Positions 25,417-34,431 of a stretch of 64,000 bases of DNA are shown piece after piece. The position numbers were made by a program, and so were the translations under genes. The stretch lies in NCBI GenBank assembly GCA_000163695.1, contig GG774889.1:688515-752514 (forward strand), given 5' to 3'. The stretch is from Bacteroidetes oral taxon 274 str. F0058 (GTDB lineage: Bacteria > Bacteroidota > Bacteroidia > Bacteroidales > Paludibacteraceae). The notes beneath the pieces are model-generated. The model was given only the letters and a program-made list of their open reading frames with translations. It was not told the origin of the DNA and did not search any database. Each line of letters begins with the position of its first letter. Within the stretch, counting starts at the first letter, position 1.

Positions 25417-26856
25417 CTACAAAAGCGGGCTTAACAGTCGTGCCAGCGACTCTTTGATACGGGTAAATAGTTTTCGGTTGATCCAGCTTGCAAGCTCTAT
25501 CTCTTTACACGAAAGCAGGTCATTCTCGAATGCTTCTCGCATAGTGGTTGCTGTCTGCCTATCGTAGATGAAGGCACTTACTTCATAGTTGTGTTCGAAT
25601 GAGCGGTTATCTATGTTTGCAGTACCAACTATGCCCACTTCGTCATCTACCGTTATAGCCTTGCTGTGCAGGAAGTTGTTTTGGTATAGGAATATTCTGG
25701 CTCCGGATTCCAATATATTCAGAAAGTAAGAACTGCTTGCTGCCGAGGCTATTATGGTGTCGCTCTTCATCGGCAACATAAGTCGTACATCTACACCGCT
25801 CAGGGCAGCCATCTGAATGGCTATCATAAGGCTCTCGGGGGGGAGGAAGTATGGAGTATGTATGTAAATGTGTTTTTTTGCATTGCTGAATACGGTAAGT
25901 AAGCCCTGTAATATAGACTCCCAGTCCGTATCGGGACCTGAATTGACTATCTGAGTATAGTTTTTCCTGTAAGTCTGTGGAGTGGGGTAGTATTTGTCGT
26001 CTGTAATCAGCCGTTTGTCTACGAAATACCAATCGGTAAGGAACAGATTTTGAAGCCCGTGTACTGCCTCGCCGTTCATTCTGACTATGGTGTCCCGCCA
26101 TTTGCCCAGACGATTGCCTTTGATATATCGGTCGGCAATGTTGATACCCCCTGTATAGCCTATTTTACCGTCTATTACTATTATTTTTCGGTGATTGCGG
26201 TAGTTTATCTTGCTAAAACCGAATTTTAGTCCGAATGGCATAAAAGCGTGCAGGAAGACCCCTTCGTTTTTGAGCGACTGTTTGTACGACTCCGATAGGC
26301 GGAATGCTCCGAGATAATCGTATATAATACGTACTTTGACACGTTCCTGAGCCTTACGTATGAGCAGTCGGCGTAGTTGATTGCCAATATTATCGTCTTC
26401 TATTATAAAAAACTCTATATGAATATGTTCCTTAGCGTTTTCGATATCCTCGAATATACGCTCGAACGACTCCTCGCCCGAAGTCAATATGTCGAAATCG
26501 GTATCTGCATATAGTGGGGCGTTGCTGCTTTTTATAAGCAATTGAGCCGATTTGTGGAAGTAATACGGGATATTGGACTTTTTCAGCTTGGATAATTCTG
26601 TGTCGTAATCGGGTTTTTTTCGGATAGGCGAGTTGGTGAAGTCTTTGGGGGAGAAGAATTTATTCTCTCGGTAATTTCTGCCGAAAAATACGTAAAAAAC
26701 CAATCCCACAACGGGCAGAAGTATCAGGCATACAATCCACGCTATCTGTTTTACGGGGTTGCGGTTGTCGAGCAATACCACCGATATGGCTACAGCTACC
26801 ATATAAATGTACAGTATCAGCAGAATGTAGTAAAGAATCGACAATACAATAGCCAT
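25417..26856 (-). CDS. cls: Cardiolipin synthase
   Basis: The 479-residue protein joins two phosphatidylglycerol molecules into cardiolipin at the inner membrane. It has an N-terminal pair of membrane segments (about 5-60) and two phospholipase-D HKD motifs, NHRKIIVIDGKIGYTGG and HSKAITVDDEVGIVGTANID. The start is set at the ATG at 26856; the longer frame begins with a TTG close behind the promoter at 26898-26905. It is monocistronic. Confidence 0.95.
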   Translation of the reverse strand: MAIVLSILYYILLILYIYMVAVAISVVLLDNRNPVKQIAWIVCLILLPVVGLVFYVFFGRNYRENKFFSPKDFTNSPIRKKPDYDTELSKLKKSNIPYYFHKSAQLLIKSSNAPLYADTDFDILTSGEESFERIFEDIENAKEHIHIEFFIIEDDNIGNQLRRLLIRKAQERVKVRIIYDYLGAFRLSESYKQSLKNEGVFLHAFMPFGLKFGFSKINYRNHRKIIVIDGKIGYTGGINIADRYIKGNRLGKWRDTIVRMNGEAVHGLQNLFLTDWYFVDKRLITDDKYYPTPQTYRKNYTQIVNSGPDTDWESILQGLLTVFSNAKKHIYIHTPYFLPPESLMIAIQMAALSGVDVRLMLPMKSDTIIASAASSSYFLNILESGARIFLYQNNFLHSKAITVDDEVGIVGTANIDNRSFEHNYEVSAFIYDRQTATTMREAFENDLLSCKEIELASWINRKLFTRIKESLARLLSPLL

Positions 26857-26897
26857 AACGGTGTAATGGGTTGCTCCGCACAAATTTATTTTGATTG

Positions 26898-26905
26898 CAA
26901 AGTTA
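26898..26905 (-). promoter_or_regulatory. Bacteroidota -7 promoter element (TAACTTTG) of cls
   Basis: It is an exact TAnnTTTG match on the minus strand, 42 bp before the chosen cls start. Confidence 0.55.
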
Positions 26906-27109
26906 AGTAAAAAACTTTATTTGTCAAATATTTGCGTTTTGTTTGTTTGCCGTCGGGCAAATAATGTTTTTGCCGTTTCTGTAAGTTTCAGACACCACGT
27001 GTTTCGCAGAACAACAAAACAAATTAATCAGGAAAAGAATAAAGTGTGTGAAAAACACGGTTTTATAAAAACATTTATGATAAATTATATGTATGTCGTT
27101 TTTTTTTTA

Positions 27110-27117
27110 TAACTTTG
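27110..27117 (+). promoter_or_regulatory. Bacteroidota -7 promoter element (TAACTTTG) of fusA
   Basis: It is an exact TAnnTTTG match, 65 bp before the fusA ATG. It shows that fusA is an independent unit here. Confidence 0.6.
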
Positions 27118-27181
27118 CACACTTTTTTCCACAAAAATTAGTTTGTATATAAGCAATAGAAAATAAAGGGATTATAAAATA

Positions 27182-29299
27182 ATGGCAAAACAAAATTTAG
27201 CTTTTACGAGAAACATCGGTATTATGGCTCACATCGATGCCGGTAAAACTACGACATCCGAACGCATACTGTTTTATACGGGTCTTACGCATAAAATAGG
27301 TGAAGTTCACGACGGTGCCGCCACAATGGACTGGATGGAACAAGAGCAGGAACGCGGTATCACTATCACCTCGGCTGCTACTACTACGCGTTGGAAATAC
27401 AAAGGACAAGAGTATAAAATCAATCTTATCGACACCCCGGGACACGTAGACTTCACCGTAGAGGTCGAGCGTTCGTTGCGAATCCTCGATGGCGCAGTGG
27501 CTACTTTCTGTGCCGTAGGAGGCGTGGAGCCGCAGTCGGAGACGGTGTGGCGTCAGGCAGATAAATACAATGTGCCGCGTATAGGTTATGTAAACAAGAT
27601 GGACCGCTCGGGAGCAAACTTTTTCGAAGTGGTAACACAGATAAAAGAGGTGCTCGGAGCCAATCCGTGCCCCATACAGATACCTATCGGAGCCGAAGAG
27701 AACTTCAAAGGTATCATAGACTTGGTAACGATGAAAGCACTCTATTGGAGAGACGAGACTATCGGTGCCAATTATCAGATAGAGGATATCCCTGCCGATT
27801 ATCAGGCAGAAGCTGCCGAATGGAGAGACAAAATGCTCGAAACTCTGGCTTCGTTCGATGACCATTTGATGGAGAAATATTTCGACCACCCCGAAACTAT
27901 CACCGAAGACGAGATACGTGCCGCTATCCGTAAGGCTACTATTGCTATGGAGATAAATCCGATTATCTGTGGCAGTTCGTTCAAAAACAAAGGTGTGCAG
28001 CCTCTGCTCGACGCTGTCTGTGCATATCTTCCTTCTCCGCTCGATACGGAATTTATTGAAGGTACAGACCCCGACAACGAAGAGAAAAAGCTACAACGCC
28101 GACCTGACGAAAGCGAACCGCTGTGTGCTCTGGCGTTCAAAATAGCTACCGACCCATACGTAGGACGTCTATGTTTCTTCCGCGTATATTCGGGTAAATT
28201 GGAGGCAGGCTCGTATGTATACAATGTGCGTTCGGGCAAAAAAGAGAGAATATCGAGAATATTCCAGATGCACTCCAACAAACAGAACCCCGTGGATTAC
28301 ATCAGTGCGGGCGATATAGGTGCAGGAGTAGGCTTCAAAGATATTCGTACGGGCGATACGCTCTGTAGCGAAGACCATCCGATAGCTCTCGAAAGTATGG
28401 ACTTCCCCGACCCCGTAATAGGTATTGCCGTAGAACCCAAGACACAGTCAGACCTCGATAAACTCGGAGTGGGACTCGGTAAACTTGCCGAAGAAGACCC
28501 GACATTCACCGTTAGAACCGACGAACAGACGGGTCAGACGATAATATCGGGTATGGGTGAGCTCCATCTGGAAATCATCATTGACCGCCTCAAACGCGAA
28601 TTTAAGGTAGAGTGCAACCAAGGCAAACCGCAGGTTACATACAAAGAGGCTATTACCAAAGAGGTTGAGACACGTGAGGTGTACAAGAAACAGACTGGTG
28701 GTCGCGGTAAATTCGCAGATATTATCGTAAAAGTAGGTCCCGTAGACGAAGGCTTCGAAGGCTCGTTGCAGTTTATCGACGAAGTGAAAGGCGGTAATAT
28801 CCCCAAAGAGTATATACCGTCGGTACAGAAGGGATTCCAAGCTGCTATGAAGAATGGTGTTCTGGCGGGCTTCCCTGTCGATACGCTCAAAGTAACTCTG
28901 GTAGACGGTAGTTTCCACGCTGTGGACTCCGACCAGTTGTCGTTCGAAATATGTGCTCAGTTGGCATTCAAGAGTGCTTGTGCCAAGGCTAAACCCGTGC
29001 TTATGGAGCCCATAATGAAGCTCGAAGTGGTAACACCCGAAGAGAGTATGGGCGACGTCATAGGCGACCTCAACAAACGTAGAGGCAATGTGGAGGGAAT
29101 GGACTCTTCGCGTACAGGTGCCAGAATAGTGAAAGCAAAAGTGCCTTTGGCAGAGCTTTTCGGTTATGTAACAGCATTGCGTACCATTACTTCGGGTAGG
29201 GCAACAAGCTCTATGGAGTTCTCGCATTATGCCGAAGTATCATCGTCGCTGGCAAAAGCCGTAATAGAGGAGCAGAAAGGACGGACAGACTTATTGTAA
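27182..29299 (+). CDS. fusA: Elongation factor G
   Basis: The 705-residue GTPase drives translocation and, with RRF, ribosome recycling. The G domain shows AHIDAGKTTTSERIL (P-loop), QERGITITSAATTT (switch), DTPGHVDF and NKMDRSGANF. Domains II-V follow to the normal C-terminus. Usually fusA is third in the str operon behind rpsG; here it stands alone about 18 kb away, on the opposite strand to rpsL-rpsG, with its own promoter and terminator. Bacteroidota often carry a second EF-G paralogue. This one has a full, conserved sequence, so it is likely the main copy, but that needs the rest of the genome. Confidence 0.97.
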   Translation: MAKQNLAFTRNIGIMAHIDAGKTTTSERILFYTGLTHKIGEVHDGAATMDWMEQEQERGITITSAATTTRWKYKGQEYKINLIDTPGHVDFTVEVERSLRILDGAVATFCAVGGVEPQSETVWRQADKYNVPRIGYVNKMDRSGANFFEVVTQIKEVLGANPCPIQIPIGAEENFKGIIDLVTMKALYWRDETIGANYQIEDIPADYQAEAAEWRDKMLETLASFDDHLMEKYFDHPETITEDEIRAAIRKATIAMEINPIICGSSFKNKGVQPLLDAVCAYLPSPLDTEFIEGTDPDNEEKKLQRRPDESEPLCALAFKIATDPYVGRLCFFRVYSGKLEAGSYVYNVRSGKKERISRIFQMHSNKQNPVDYISAGDIGAGVGFKDIRTGDTLCSEDHPIALESMDFPDPVIGIAVEPKTQSDLDKLGVGLGKLAEEDPTFTVRTDEQTGQTIISGMGELHLEIIIDRLKREFKVECNQGKPQVTYKEAITKEVETREVYKKQTGGRGKFADIIVKVGPVDEGFEGSLQFIDEVKGGNIPKEYIPSVQKGFQAAMKNGVLAGFPVDTLKVTLVDGSFHAVDSDQLSFEICAQLAFKSACAKAKPVLMEPIMKLEVVTPEESMGDVIGDLNKRRGNVEGMDSSRTGARIVKAKVPLAELFGYVTALRTITSGRATSSMEFSHYAEVSSSLAKAVIEEQKGRTDLL

Positions 29300-29324
29300 T
29301 ATTTTATATTGGTTAGTACATGTG

Positions 29325-29368
29325 TTGAGGCAATTTTGACTTTACGGCAAAATTGTCTCAATTTTTTT
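29325..29368 (+). terminator. Terminator of fusA
   Basis: TTGAGGCAATTTTG and CAAAATTGTCTCAA form a 14-bp stem with one G-T pair, followed by seven T. Confidence 0.8.
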
Positions 29369-29469
29369 GTAGAAAATAGTTTTATGCCTCCATATATCAT
29401 AATGTCGTGCTAAACAGATATTTAATGAGGTCAAAAAACTTTTGTATATAATAGGTGTGTATTTTTTTG

Positions 29470-29477
29470 TAACTTTG
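29470..29477 (+). promoter_or_regulatory. Bacteroidota -7 promoter element (TAACTTTG) of the KASIII gene
   Basis: It is an exact TAnnTTTG match, 58 bp before the KASIII ATG. Confidence 0.55.
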
Positions 29478-29534
29478 CAGTCTTATCTAAAAACAAAATA
29501 TATTATATAAACAAATATAACAGGTAAATATAAT

Positions 29535-30533
29535 ATGGATACACAAAAAATGCGGGCTGCCATTATCGGCATAGAAGCATATATCCCACCATACATCCTT
29601 ACTAATGACGAGCTTAGCAATATGGTAGATACTACCGACGAATGGATAATGACACGTGTCGGTATACATACTCGTCATATACTCAAAGAGCCTAACGAAG
29701 GAATGAGCTATATGGCAGAACGTGCCGTAAAAGGGCTTCTGGAGAAGACGAATACCGACCCTTCGGAGATAGATGCCATCATCTGCTCTACCGTAACGGG
29801 CGATATGATTTTCCCTGCAACTGCCTCTATCATAGCAGATAAGTGCGGTATAGTGAATGCTATGACTTTCGATATGAATGTCGGTTGTGCGGGATTTATA
29901 CACGCTTTCAAGACAATGTCTTTGTACATAGAGAGCGGTTTCTGTAAGAAAGCCATTGTGGTGAGCGGCGAGAAGATGTCGGCAATAATAGATTATACCG
30001 ACAGAAACACGTGCCCTCTCTTTGGCGATGGAGCAGCAGCCGTGCTTGTCGAAGGACGCACCGACGGCACGGGTTTACAGGACGCCATACTGCGTTCGAA
30101 CGGAATAGGCAGGCAGTATCTGTATATGGTTGCCGGTGGCAGCCAGCGTCCCGCCTCGCACGAGACGGTAGACAAGAGGTTGCACTACGTATATCAAGAT
30201 GGTAAAAATGTCTTCAAATGGGCGGTAGAGAAGATGTCGGATGTCTCTGCAGAGATAATGGAACGCAATGGACTGACCCCTGATGATATAGCTTATCTAT
30301 TGCCTCATCAGGCGAATATGCGTATCATAGATGCCGTTGCCAACAGGATGGGGATAAGCAAAGAGGATAAAGTGCTTGTCAATATAGAACATTTCGGCAA
30401 TACGTCATCAGCTACTATACCTATTCTGATGTGGAATAAGCAGGAGCTATTCAAGAAAGGCGACAATCTGATACTCTCTTCGTTCGGAGCGGGTTTTGCT
30501 TGGGGTAGCCTGTGGATAAAATGGTCTCTTTGA
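29535..30533 (+). CDS. fabH: Beta-ketoacyl-ACP synthase III (KASIII)
   Basis: The 332-residue protein has the KASIII triad: Cys near 118 (NVGCAGFIHAF), His near 258 (LPHQANMRII) and Asn near 289 (HFGNTSSATIP). The N-terminal signature DEWIMTRVGIHTRH is typical. The enzyme condenses acyl-CoA with malonyl-ACP to start a fatty acid or polyene chain. It lies upstream of an aromatic amino acid lyase and a FabG, so it may prime a special product instead of housekeeping fatty acids; that is inference. The 184-bp gap to the lyase has no clear terminator. Confidence 0.93.
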   Translation: MDTQKMRAAIIGIEAYIPPYILTNDELSNMVDTTDEWIMTRVGIHTRHILKEPNEGMSYMAERAVKGLLEKTNTDPSEIDAIICSTVTGDMIFPATASIIADKCGIVNAMTFDMNVGCAGFIHAFKTMSLYIESGFCKKAIVVSGEKMSAIIDYTDRNTCPLFGDGAAAVLVEGRTDGTGLQDAILRSNGIGRQYLYMVAGGSQRPASHETVDKRLHYVYQDGKNVFKWAVEKMSDVSAEIMERNGLTPDDIAYLLPHQANMRIIDAVANRMGISKEDKVLVNIEHFGNTSSATIPILMWNKQELFKKGDNLILSSFGAGFAWGSLWIKWSL

Positions 30534-30717
30534 CACACCCACCATACAATTTTAATCACATCGTAGCCGATAATAAAAGTCTGTTTATATAGAAAATTAT
30601 TGTTTATGTAGACAGCAGAGAGCGGAGTGGTAGTATGAATGGTTATATACTCTGTTTTTCTTTGTCGGGCGAGTTTGTGTTTTTTCGATTGACTGACGTC
30701 ATATTTATTTAGAAAGA

Positions 30718-32217
30718 ATGAATTTAGATAAGTTTTACTCGGTAGTTTTTGGCAACGACAAAGTAGAAGTGTCTGCTGAGGATATGCAGACGGTAGCAGG
30801 TAGTTACGAGTTTCTCGAAAGATTTGCGGCAAAGAAATTGATATACGGCATCAATACGGGTTTTGGTCCTATGGCTCAATACCGTATCGACGAAGCGAGT
30901 ATGCGGCAATTGCAGATTAATCTGATACGGTCGCACTGCACTGGCGTAGGGCAGATACTCTCTGCAGAGGAGACGAAGGCAGTAATGCTTACACGGCTCA
31001 ACACATTTTTGCAGGGATATTCGGGCGTACATACCGATACGATAGAGTTGCTTCAGGTTCTGATAAACAACAATATAACACCTATCATTTATGAACACGG
31101 CAGTGTAGGAGCATCGGGCGACTTGGTGCAGCTGGCACACCTTGCTCTCTGCCTTGTGGGCGAAGGTGAAGTGATGGTAGACGGGGGTAGGCGGAAGACA
31201 GAAGACGTTTTCGGGCAGATGGGGATAAAACCGCTGAGGATTCATCTTCGCGAGGGACTGGCTCTTACCAACGGTACTTCGGTGATGACAGCTATCGGAC
31301 TTATAAACGTGCTGAGAGCAAAACGATTGATAGAGCTTTCGGTAACACTGTCGAGTATGATAAACGAGGTAGTAGGTGCTTTCGACGACCACTTCTCCGA
31401 AGAGCTTAATATGGCAAAGCGGCATAAGGGGCAGAGAGAGATAGCCCGAACGATGAGATATATCTTGGCAACAAGCAGATGTATACGCAAACGCGAAAAT
31501 TACTTTTACAACCAAGAGATAAAAGATAACTTCATAGAACACAAGGTGCAGGAATATTACTCGCTGCGGTGTGTGCCTCAGATACTGGGGGCAATAGCCG
31601 ACGAAGCGGATAATGCCGAGAGAGTCCTCTTAGACGAGTTTAACTCAGCTTCCGACAATCCTATAATCGATGTTAAGACGGGCAACGTATATCACGGTGG
31701 CAACTTCCACGGCGACTATGTTGCTTTCGAGATGGATAAATTGAAAACGGGTATAACGAAGCTTACTATGCTTGCCGAACGACAACTGAACTATCTGTGC
31801 CACAATAAGCTCAACGGTATCTTACCTCCTTTTGTGAACCTCGGTGTGCTCGGACTAAACTACGGAGTACAGGCGGCGCAGTTTACCGCAACATCGACAA
31901 CGGCAGAGTGTCAGACGCTGTCGATGCCTATGTATGTACACTCAATACCCAACAATAACGACAATCAGGATATAGTATCGATGGGTACTAATGCTGCTCT
32001 TATAACGAAACGTGTGATAGAAAACTCGTTCCAAGTGTTGGCAATAGAAGCCATTGCTATGGTGCAGGCTGTGGATTACTTGCAGATAGCAGACTTACTG
32101 TCGGTCAAGACACGTCAGTTGTACGACAGAGTGCGTCGGGTAGTGCCTTTGTTCGTAGAAGACAACCCATTGTATGGGGCAATAGAGGAGTTGGTCGAAG
32201 AACTTAAGAAGAAATAA
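30718..32217 (+). CDS. Aromatic amino acid ammonia-lyase (HAL/TAL/PAL family)
   Basis: The 499-residue protein has the MIO-forming Ala-Ser-Gly triad at 132-134 (GSVGASGDL), so it eliminates ammonia from an aromatic amino acid. The residue aligned to Glu414 of Pseudomonas histidase is Gln417 here (NDNQDIVSM instead of NQEDHVSM), a change seen in phenylalanine lyases. The ring-pocket pair is Ser-His (LIRSHCTGVG), as in histidase. The signature is therefore mixed, and the product could be urocanate, cinnamate or coumarate. No other hut gene is nearby. FabG follows after 16 bp, a pairing known from flexirubin/aryl-polyene clusters. Confidence 0.85.
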   Translation: MNLDKFYSVVFGNDKVEVSAEDMQTVAGSYEFLERFAAKKLIYGINTGFGPMAQYRIDEASMRQLQINLIRSHCTGVGQILSAEETKAVMLTRLNTFLQGYSGVHTDTIELLQVLINNNITPIIYEHGSVGASGDLVQLAHLALCLVGEGEVMVDGGRRKTEDVFGQMGIKPLRIHLREGLALTNGTSVMTAIGLINVLRAKRLIELSVTLSSMINEVVGAFDDHFSEELNMAKRHKGQREIARTMRYILATSRCIRKRENYFYNQEIKDNFIEHKVQEYYSLRCVPQILGAIADEADNAERVLLDEFNSASDNPIIDVKTGNVYHGGNFHGDYVAFEMDKLKTGITKLTMLAERQLNYLCHNKLNGILPPFVNLGVLGLNYGVQAAQFTATSTTAECQTLSMPMYVHSIPNNNDNQDIVSMGTNAALITKRVIENSFQVLAIEAIAMVQAVDYLQIADLLSVKTRQLYDRVRRVVPLFVEDNPLYGAIEELVEELKKK

Positions 32218-32233
32218 AACTTTTTATAACAAT

Positions 32234-32962
32234 ATGCAATACGCTTTGGTAACAGGAGGGTCGCGCGGAATAGGCAGAGCTGTCTGCCTCAAACTTGCGG
32301 AGATGGGTTATACGGTTTTGATAAACTACAACACTAATACTGCTGCTGCCGAGCAGACGAAAAGCCTCATAGAGGCGGCAGGCGGTAAGGCTGAGCTGAT
32401 GGCTTTCGACGTGGCAGACGGCGAGGCTGCCGACAGTGTTCTGACGGCGTGGCAGGAGAACCACCCCGACGACTATATCGGAGTGCTGGTAAATAATGCA
32501 GGTATCCGGCGCGACAACACATTGGTTTTTATGCAAAACGAAGAGTGGCACAGTGTAATGGATACCACGATGAACGGTTTTTTCTACATCACCCGAAGGG
32601 TAATCAAAGATATGCTTATAAAGCGGTGGGGCAGAGTGATAAATATCGCTTCGCTGTCTGGGATAAAAGGAATGGCAGGGCAGACCAATTACTCGGCGGC
32701 AAAAGCCGCTCTTATAGGGGCATCGAAGGCACTGGCTCTGGAGGCAGCTCCGCGTAAGGTAACGGTGAATGTGGTGGCACCGGGGTTCATCGACAGCGAT
32801 ATGACGAAAGACTTACCCAAAGACGAACTGAAAAAACTTGTACCCATGGGACGTTTCGGGTCGGCAGACGAGGTGGCAGACCTCGTAGCTTTTCTGGCAT
32901 CGGACAAGGCGGCTTATATCACGGGTGAAGTAATATCGATTAATGGCGGTATATATACGTAG
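32234..32962 (+). CDS. fabG: 3-oxoacyl-ACP reductase (FabG-type SDR)
   Basis: The 242-residue short-chain dehydrogenase has the NADPH motif TGGSRGIGRAV, NNAGIRRDN, and the catalytic Ser-Tyr-Lys set (IASLSGIKG, NYSAAKAAL). It reduces 3-oxoacyl-ACP. It starts 16 bp after the aromatic amino acid lyase, which marks a two-gene unit, and a strong bidirectional hairpin (33018-33050) ends it. Whether it is the housekeeping FabG or a specialised copy depends on other copies in the genome. Confidence 0.92.
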   Translation: MQYALVTGGSRGIGRAVCLKLAEMGYTVLINYNTNTAAAEQTKSLIEAAGGKAELMAFDVADGEAADSVLTAWQENHPDDYIGVLVNNAGIRRDNTLVFMQNEEWHSVMDTTMNGFFYITRRVIKDMLIKRWGRVINIASLSGIKGMAGQTNYSAAKAALIGASKALALEAAPRKVTVNVVAPGFIDSDMTKDLPKDELKKLVPMGRFGSADEVADLVAFLASDKAAYITGEVISINGGIYT

Positions 32963-32965
32963 ACC

Positions 32966-33011
32966 GATTACGACAGTCAGTGCGTAGCAAATTTTGCGAG
33001 TAAGCGATGGC
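32966..33011 (+). repeat. Dispersed intergenic repeat, copy A
   Basis: The 44-bp core from 32968 matches 36912-36955 at 39 of 44 positions. It contains the near-palindrome gcaaattttgc. It is noncoding and lies at the end of fabG. Confidence 0.7.
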
Positions 33012-33017
33012 AAAAAA

Positions 33018-33050
33018 ATAAAGGCAAAACCATCTGTGTTTCGCCTTTAT
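33018..33050. terminator. Bidirectional terminator between fabG and oadG
   Basis: ATAAAGGC/GCCTTTAT forms the outer stem and AAAC/GTTT the inner stem. A and T runs lie on both sides. Confidence 0.7.
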
Positions 33051-33072
33051 CGTAATTTCTAATGAAATAGGA

Positions 33073-33213
33073 TTATTTCTCTTCTTCTTCGTTTTTGTAG
33101 GGGAAAAGTTTGTCGATGCCTATTATTACGAAATAAAACAGCGTCATAAAAACGAACACTCCCGCAATACCGATACCCGATATTTCCAATGCTTTATAAA
33201 AATCTGCACTCAT
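33073..33213 (-). CDS. oadG: Small gamma subunit of Na+-pumping decarboxylase (46 aa)
   Basis: The frame reads MSADFYKALEISG, one membrane helix (about 10-32), then DKLFPYKNEEEEK. This is the layout of OadG-type gamma subunits: a single transmembrane helix that anchors the complex, then a short polar tail, here without the usual Pro-rich linker. It starts 40 bp behind oadB on the same strand. The assignment rests on context plus the helix-LFP pattern. An alternative is an unrelated small membrane protein. Confidence 0.65.
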   Translation of the reverse strand: MSADFYKALEISGIGIAGVFVFMTLFYFVIIGIDKLFPYKNEEEEK

Positions 33214-33252
33214 AACAATTACATTTTTTTACATATTAAACAATAAATACAT

Positions 33253-34386
33253 TTAAGCGAACAGCGGTACGAGCAACAATATGAGACCACCGACTATGAC
33301 CGAGCCTATCTGTCCGCCGACGTTGGCACTGATGGCAGGCATAAGCAGGTAGTTGTGTTTGTCTTCTTTGAGCCCCATTCCGTGTATTACGCGAGCCGAC
33401 ATCGGGAAAGCCGATATGCCGCAAGCCCCTATCATAGGATTAATCTTTTTGTCTTTCGACATAAAACGATTTATCAGTTTTGCAAAAAGTACTCCGCCGG
33501 CGGTATCGAACACGAAGGCTACGATGCCGAGTCCGAGTATCATAAGTGTACTCAGTTGTACGAATTTCTCGCCCGTCATAGTGCTTGCGATAGTGATACC
33601 GAGCAGTATGGTAACGAGGTTTGCAAGTTCTTTCTGTGCTGTCTGCGACAGGCTGTTAAGCACACCGCACTCGCGGATAAGGTTGCCGAACATAAGGAAG
33701 CCTATCAGAGCCAGCGACGAAGGAGCGATAAGCCCCGCCAGCACGGTAACGGCGATAGGGAATATTATGAGAGCCGTGCGTGATGCCCGCTTGTTGGCAT
33801 CGAACTTCATACGTATTTTACGTTCTTTCTCCGATGTGAGTGCTCTGATAACGGGCGGTTGTATTATCGGCACCAGAGCCATATACGAATATGCCGCCAC
33901 AGAGATAGGTCCCAGCAGGTCGCGAGCCATCTGCGTAGCTACTATTATCGACGTAGGTCCGTCGGCAGCTCCGATGATACCGATAGAAGCCGCCTGTTTG
34001 ATGTCGAAGCCCATCAGTGTGGCAAGCACCATCGTCATAAAGATACCGAACTGTGCCGCCGCTCCGAAAAGCAACAGTATCGGTCGCTGAAAGAGCGGCG
34101 AGAAATCTATCATCGCTCCGATAGCCACGAATATCAGCAGCGGGAACACCTCTGTTATAATACCGGCGTCGAAGAATACGTTGAGCGGTCCTAAGACTTC
34201 GCCCTGTGTGAGCACAGCCGAAAACGGTATGTTTACCAATATCGTGCCGAACCCTATCGGAAGCAGTAGCGTCGGTTCGTACTGCTTTCGTATCGCCAGA
34301 AAAATCAGTGTGAGCCCTATGGCTATCATCACCATATTTTTCCAAGACATTCCTGCAATAGCAGGCAATAACTGTTGAAAATCCAT
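33253..34386 (-). CDS. oadB: Sodium ion-translocating decarboxylase, beta subunit
   Basis: The 377-residue membrane protein belongs to the OadB/MmdB/GcdB family, which couples decarboxylation of a carboxybiotin to Na+ export. Conserved elements are GAMIDFSPLF, GAADGPTSIIVATQ (with the Asp that binds Na+) and MIGACGISAFPMSARVI. About nine membrane segments are visible. The alpha (carboxyltransferase) and biotin carrier subunits are not in the window, so the substrate (methylmalonyl-CoA, oxaloacetate or glutaconyl-CoA) is open. A short gamma gene follows. TerC lies upstream on the same strand, 45 bp away. Confidence 0.93.
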   Translation of the reverse strand: MDFQQLLPAIAGMSWKNMVMIAIGLTLIFLAIRKQYEPTLLLPIGFGTILVNIPFSAVLTQGEVLGPLNVFFDAGIITEVFPLLIFVAIGAMIDFSPLFQRPILLLFGAAAQFGIFMTMVLATLMGFDIKQAASIGIIGAADGPTSIIVATQMARDLLGPISVAAYSYMALVPIIQPPVIRALTSEKERKIRMKFDANKRASRTALIIFPIAVTVLAGLIAPSSLALIGFLMFGNLIRECGVLNSLSQTAQKELANLVTILLGITIASTMTGEKFVQLSTLMILGLGIVAFVFDTAGGVLFAKLINRFMSKDKKINPMIGACGISAFPMSARVIHGMGLKEDKHNYLLMPAISANVGGQIGSVIVGGLILLLVPLFA

Positions 34387-34431
34387 ATCGTTTATTATAA
34401 TTATATTTGTTTAAAACCTTGATTATTCGCG

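Larger units (their letters stand above)
26857..27181. other. Divergent regulatory gap between cls and fusA
   Basis: It holds a minus-strand -7 element for cls (26898-26905), a small hairpin TTTGCC/GGCAAA (26946-26961) of unknown role, and the fusA promoter (27110-27117). No gene was found. Confidence 0.6.

Noticed and set aside
30718..32217. Firm assignment as histidase HutH
   Set aside because: The residue matching catalytic Glu414 is Gln, and no hutU, hutI or hutG is near; kept as family-level lyase.
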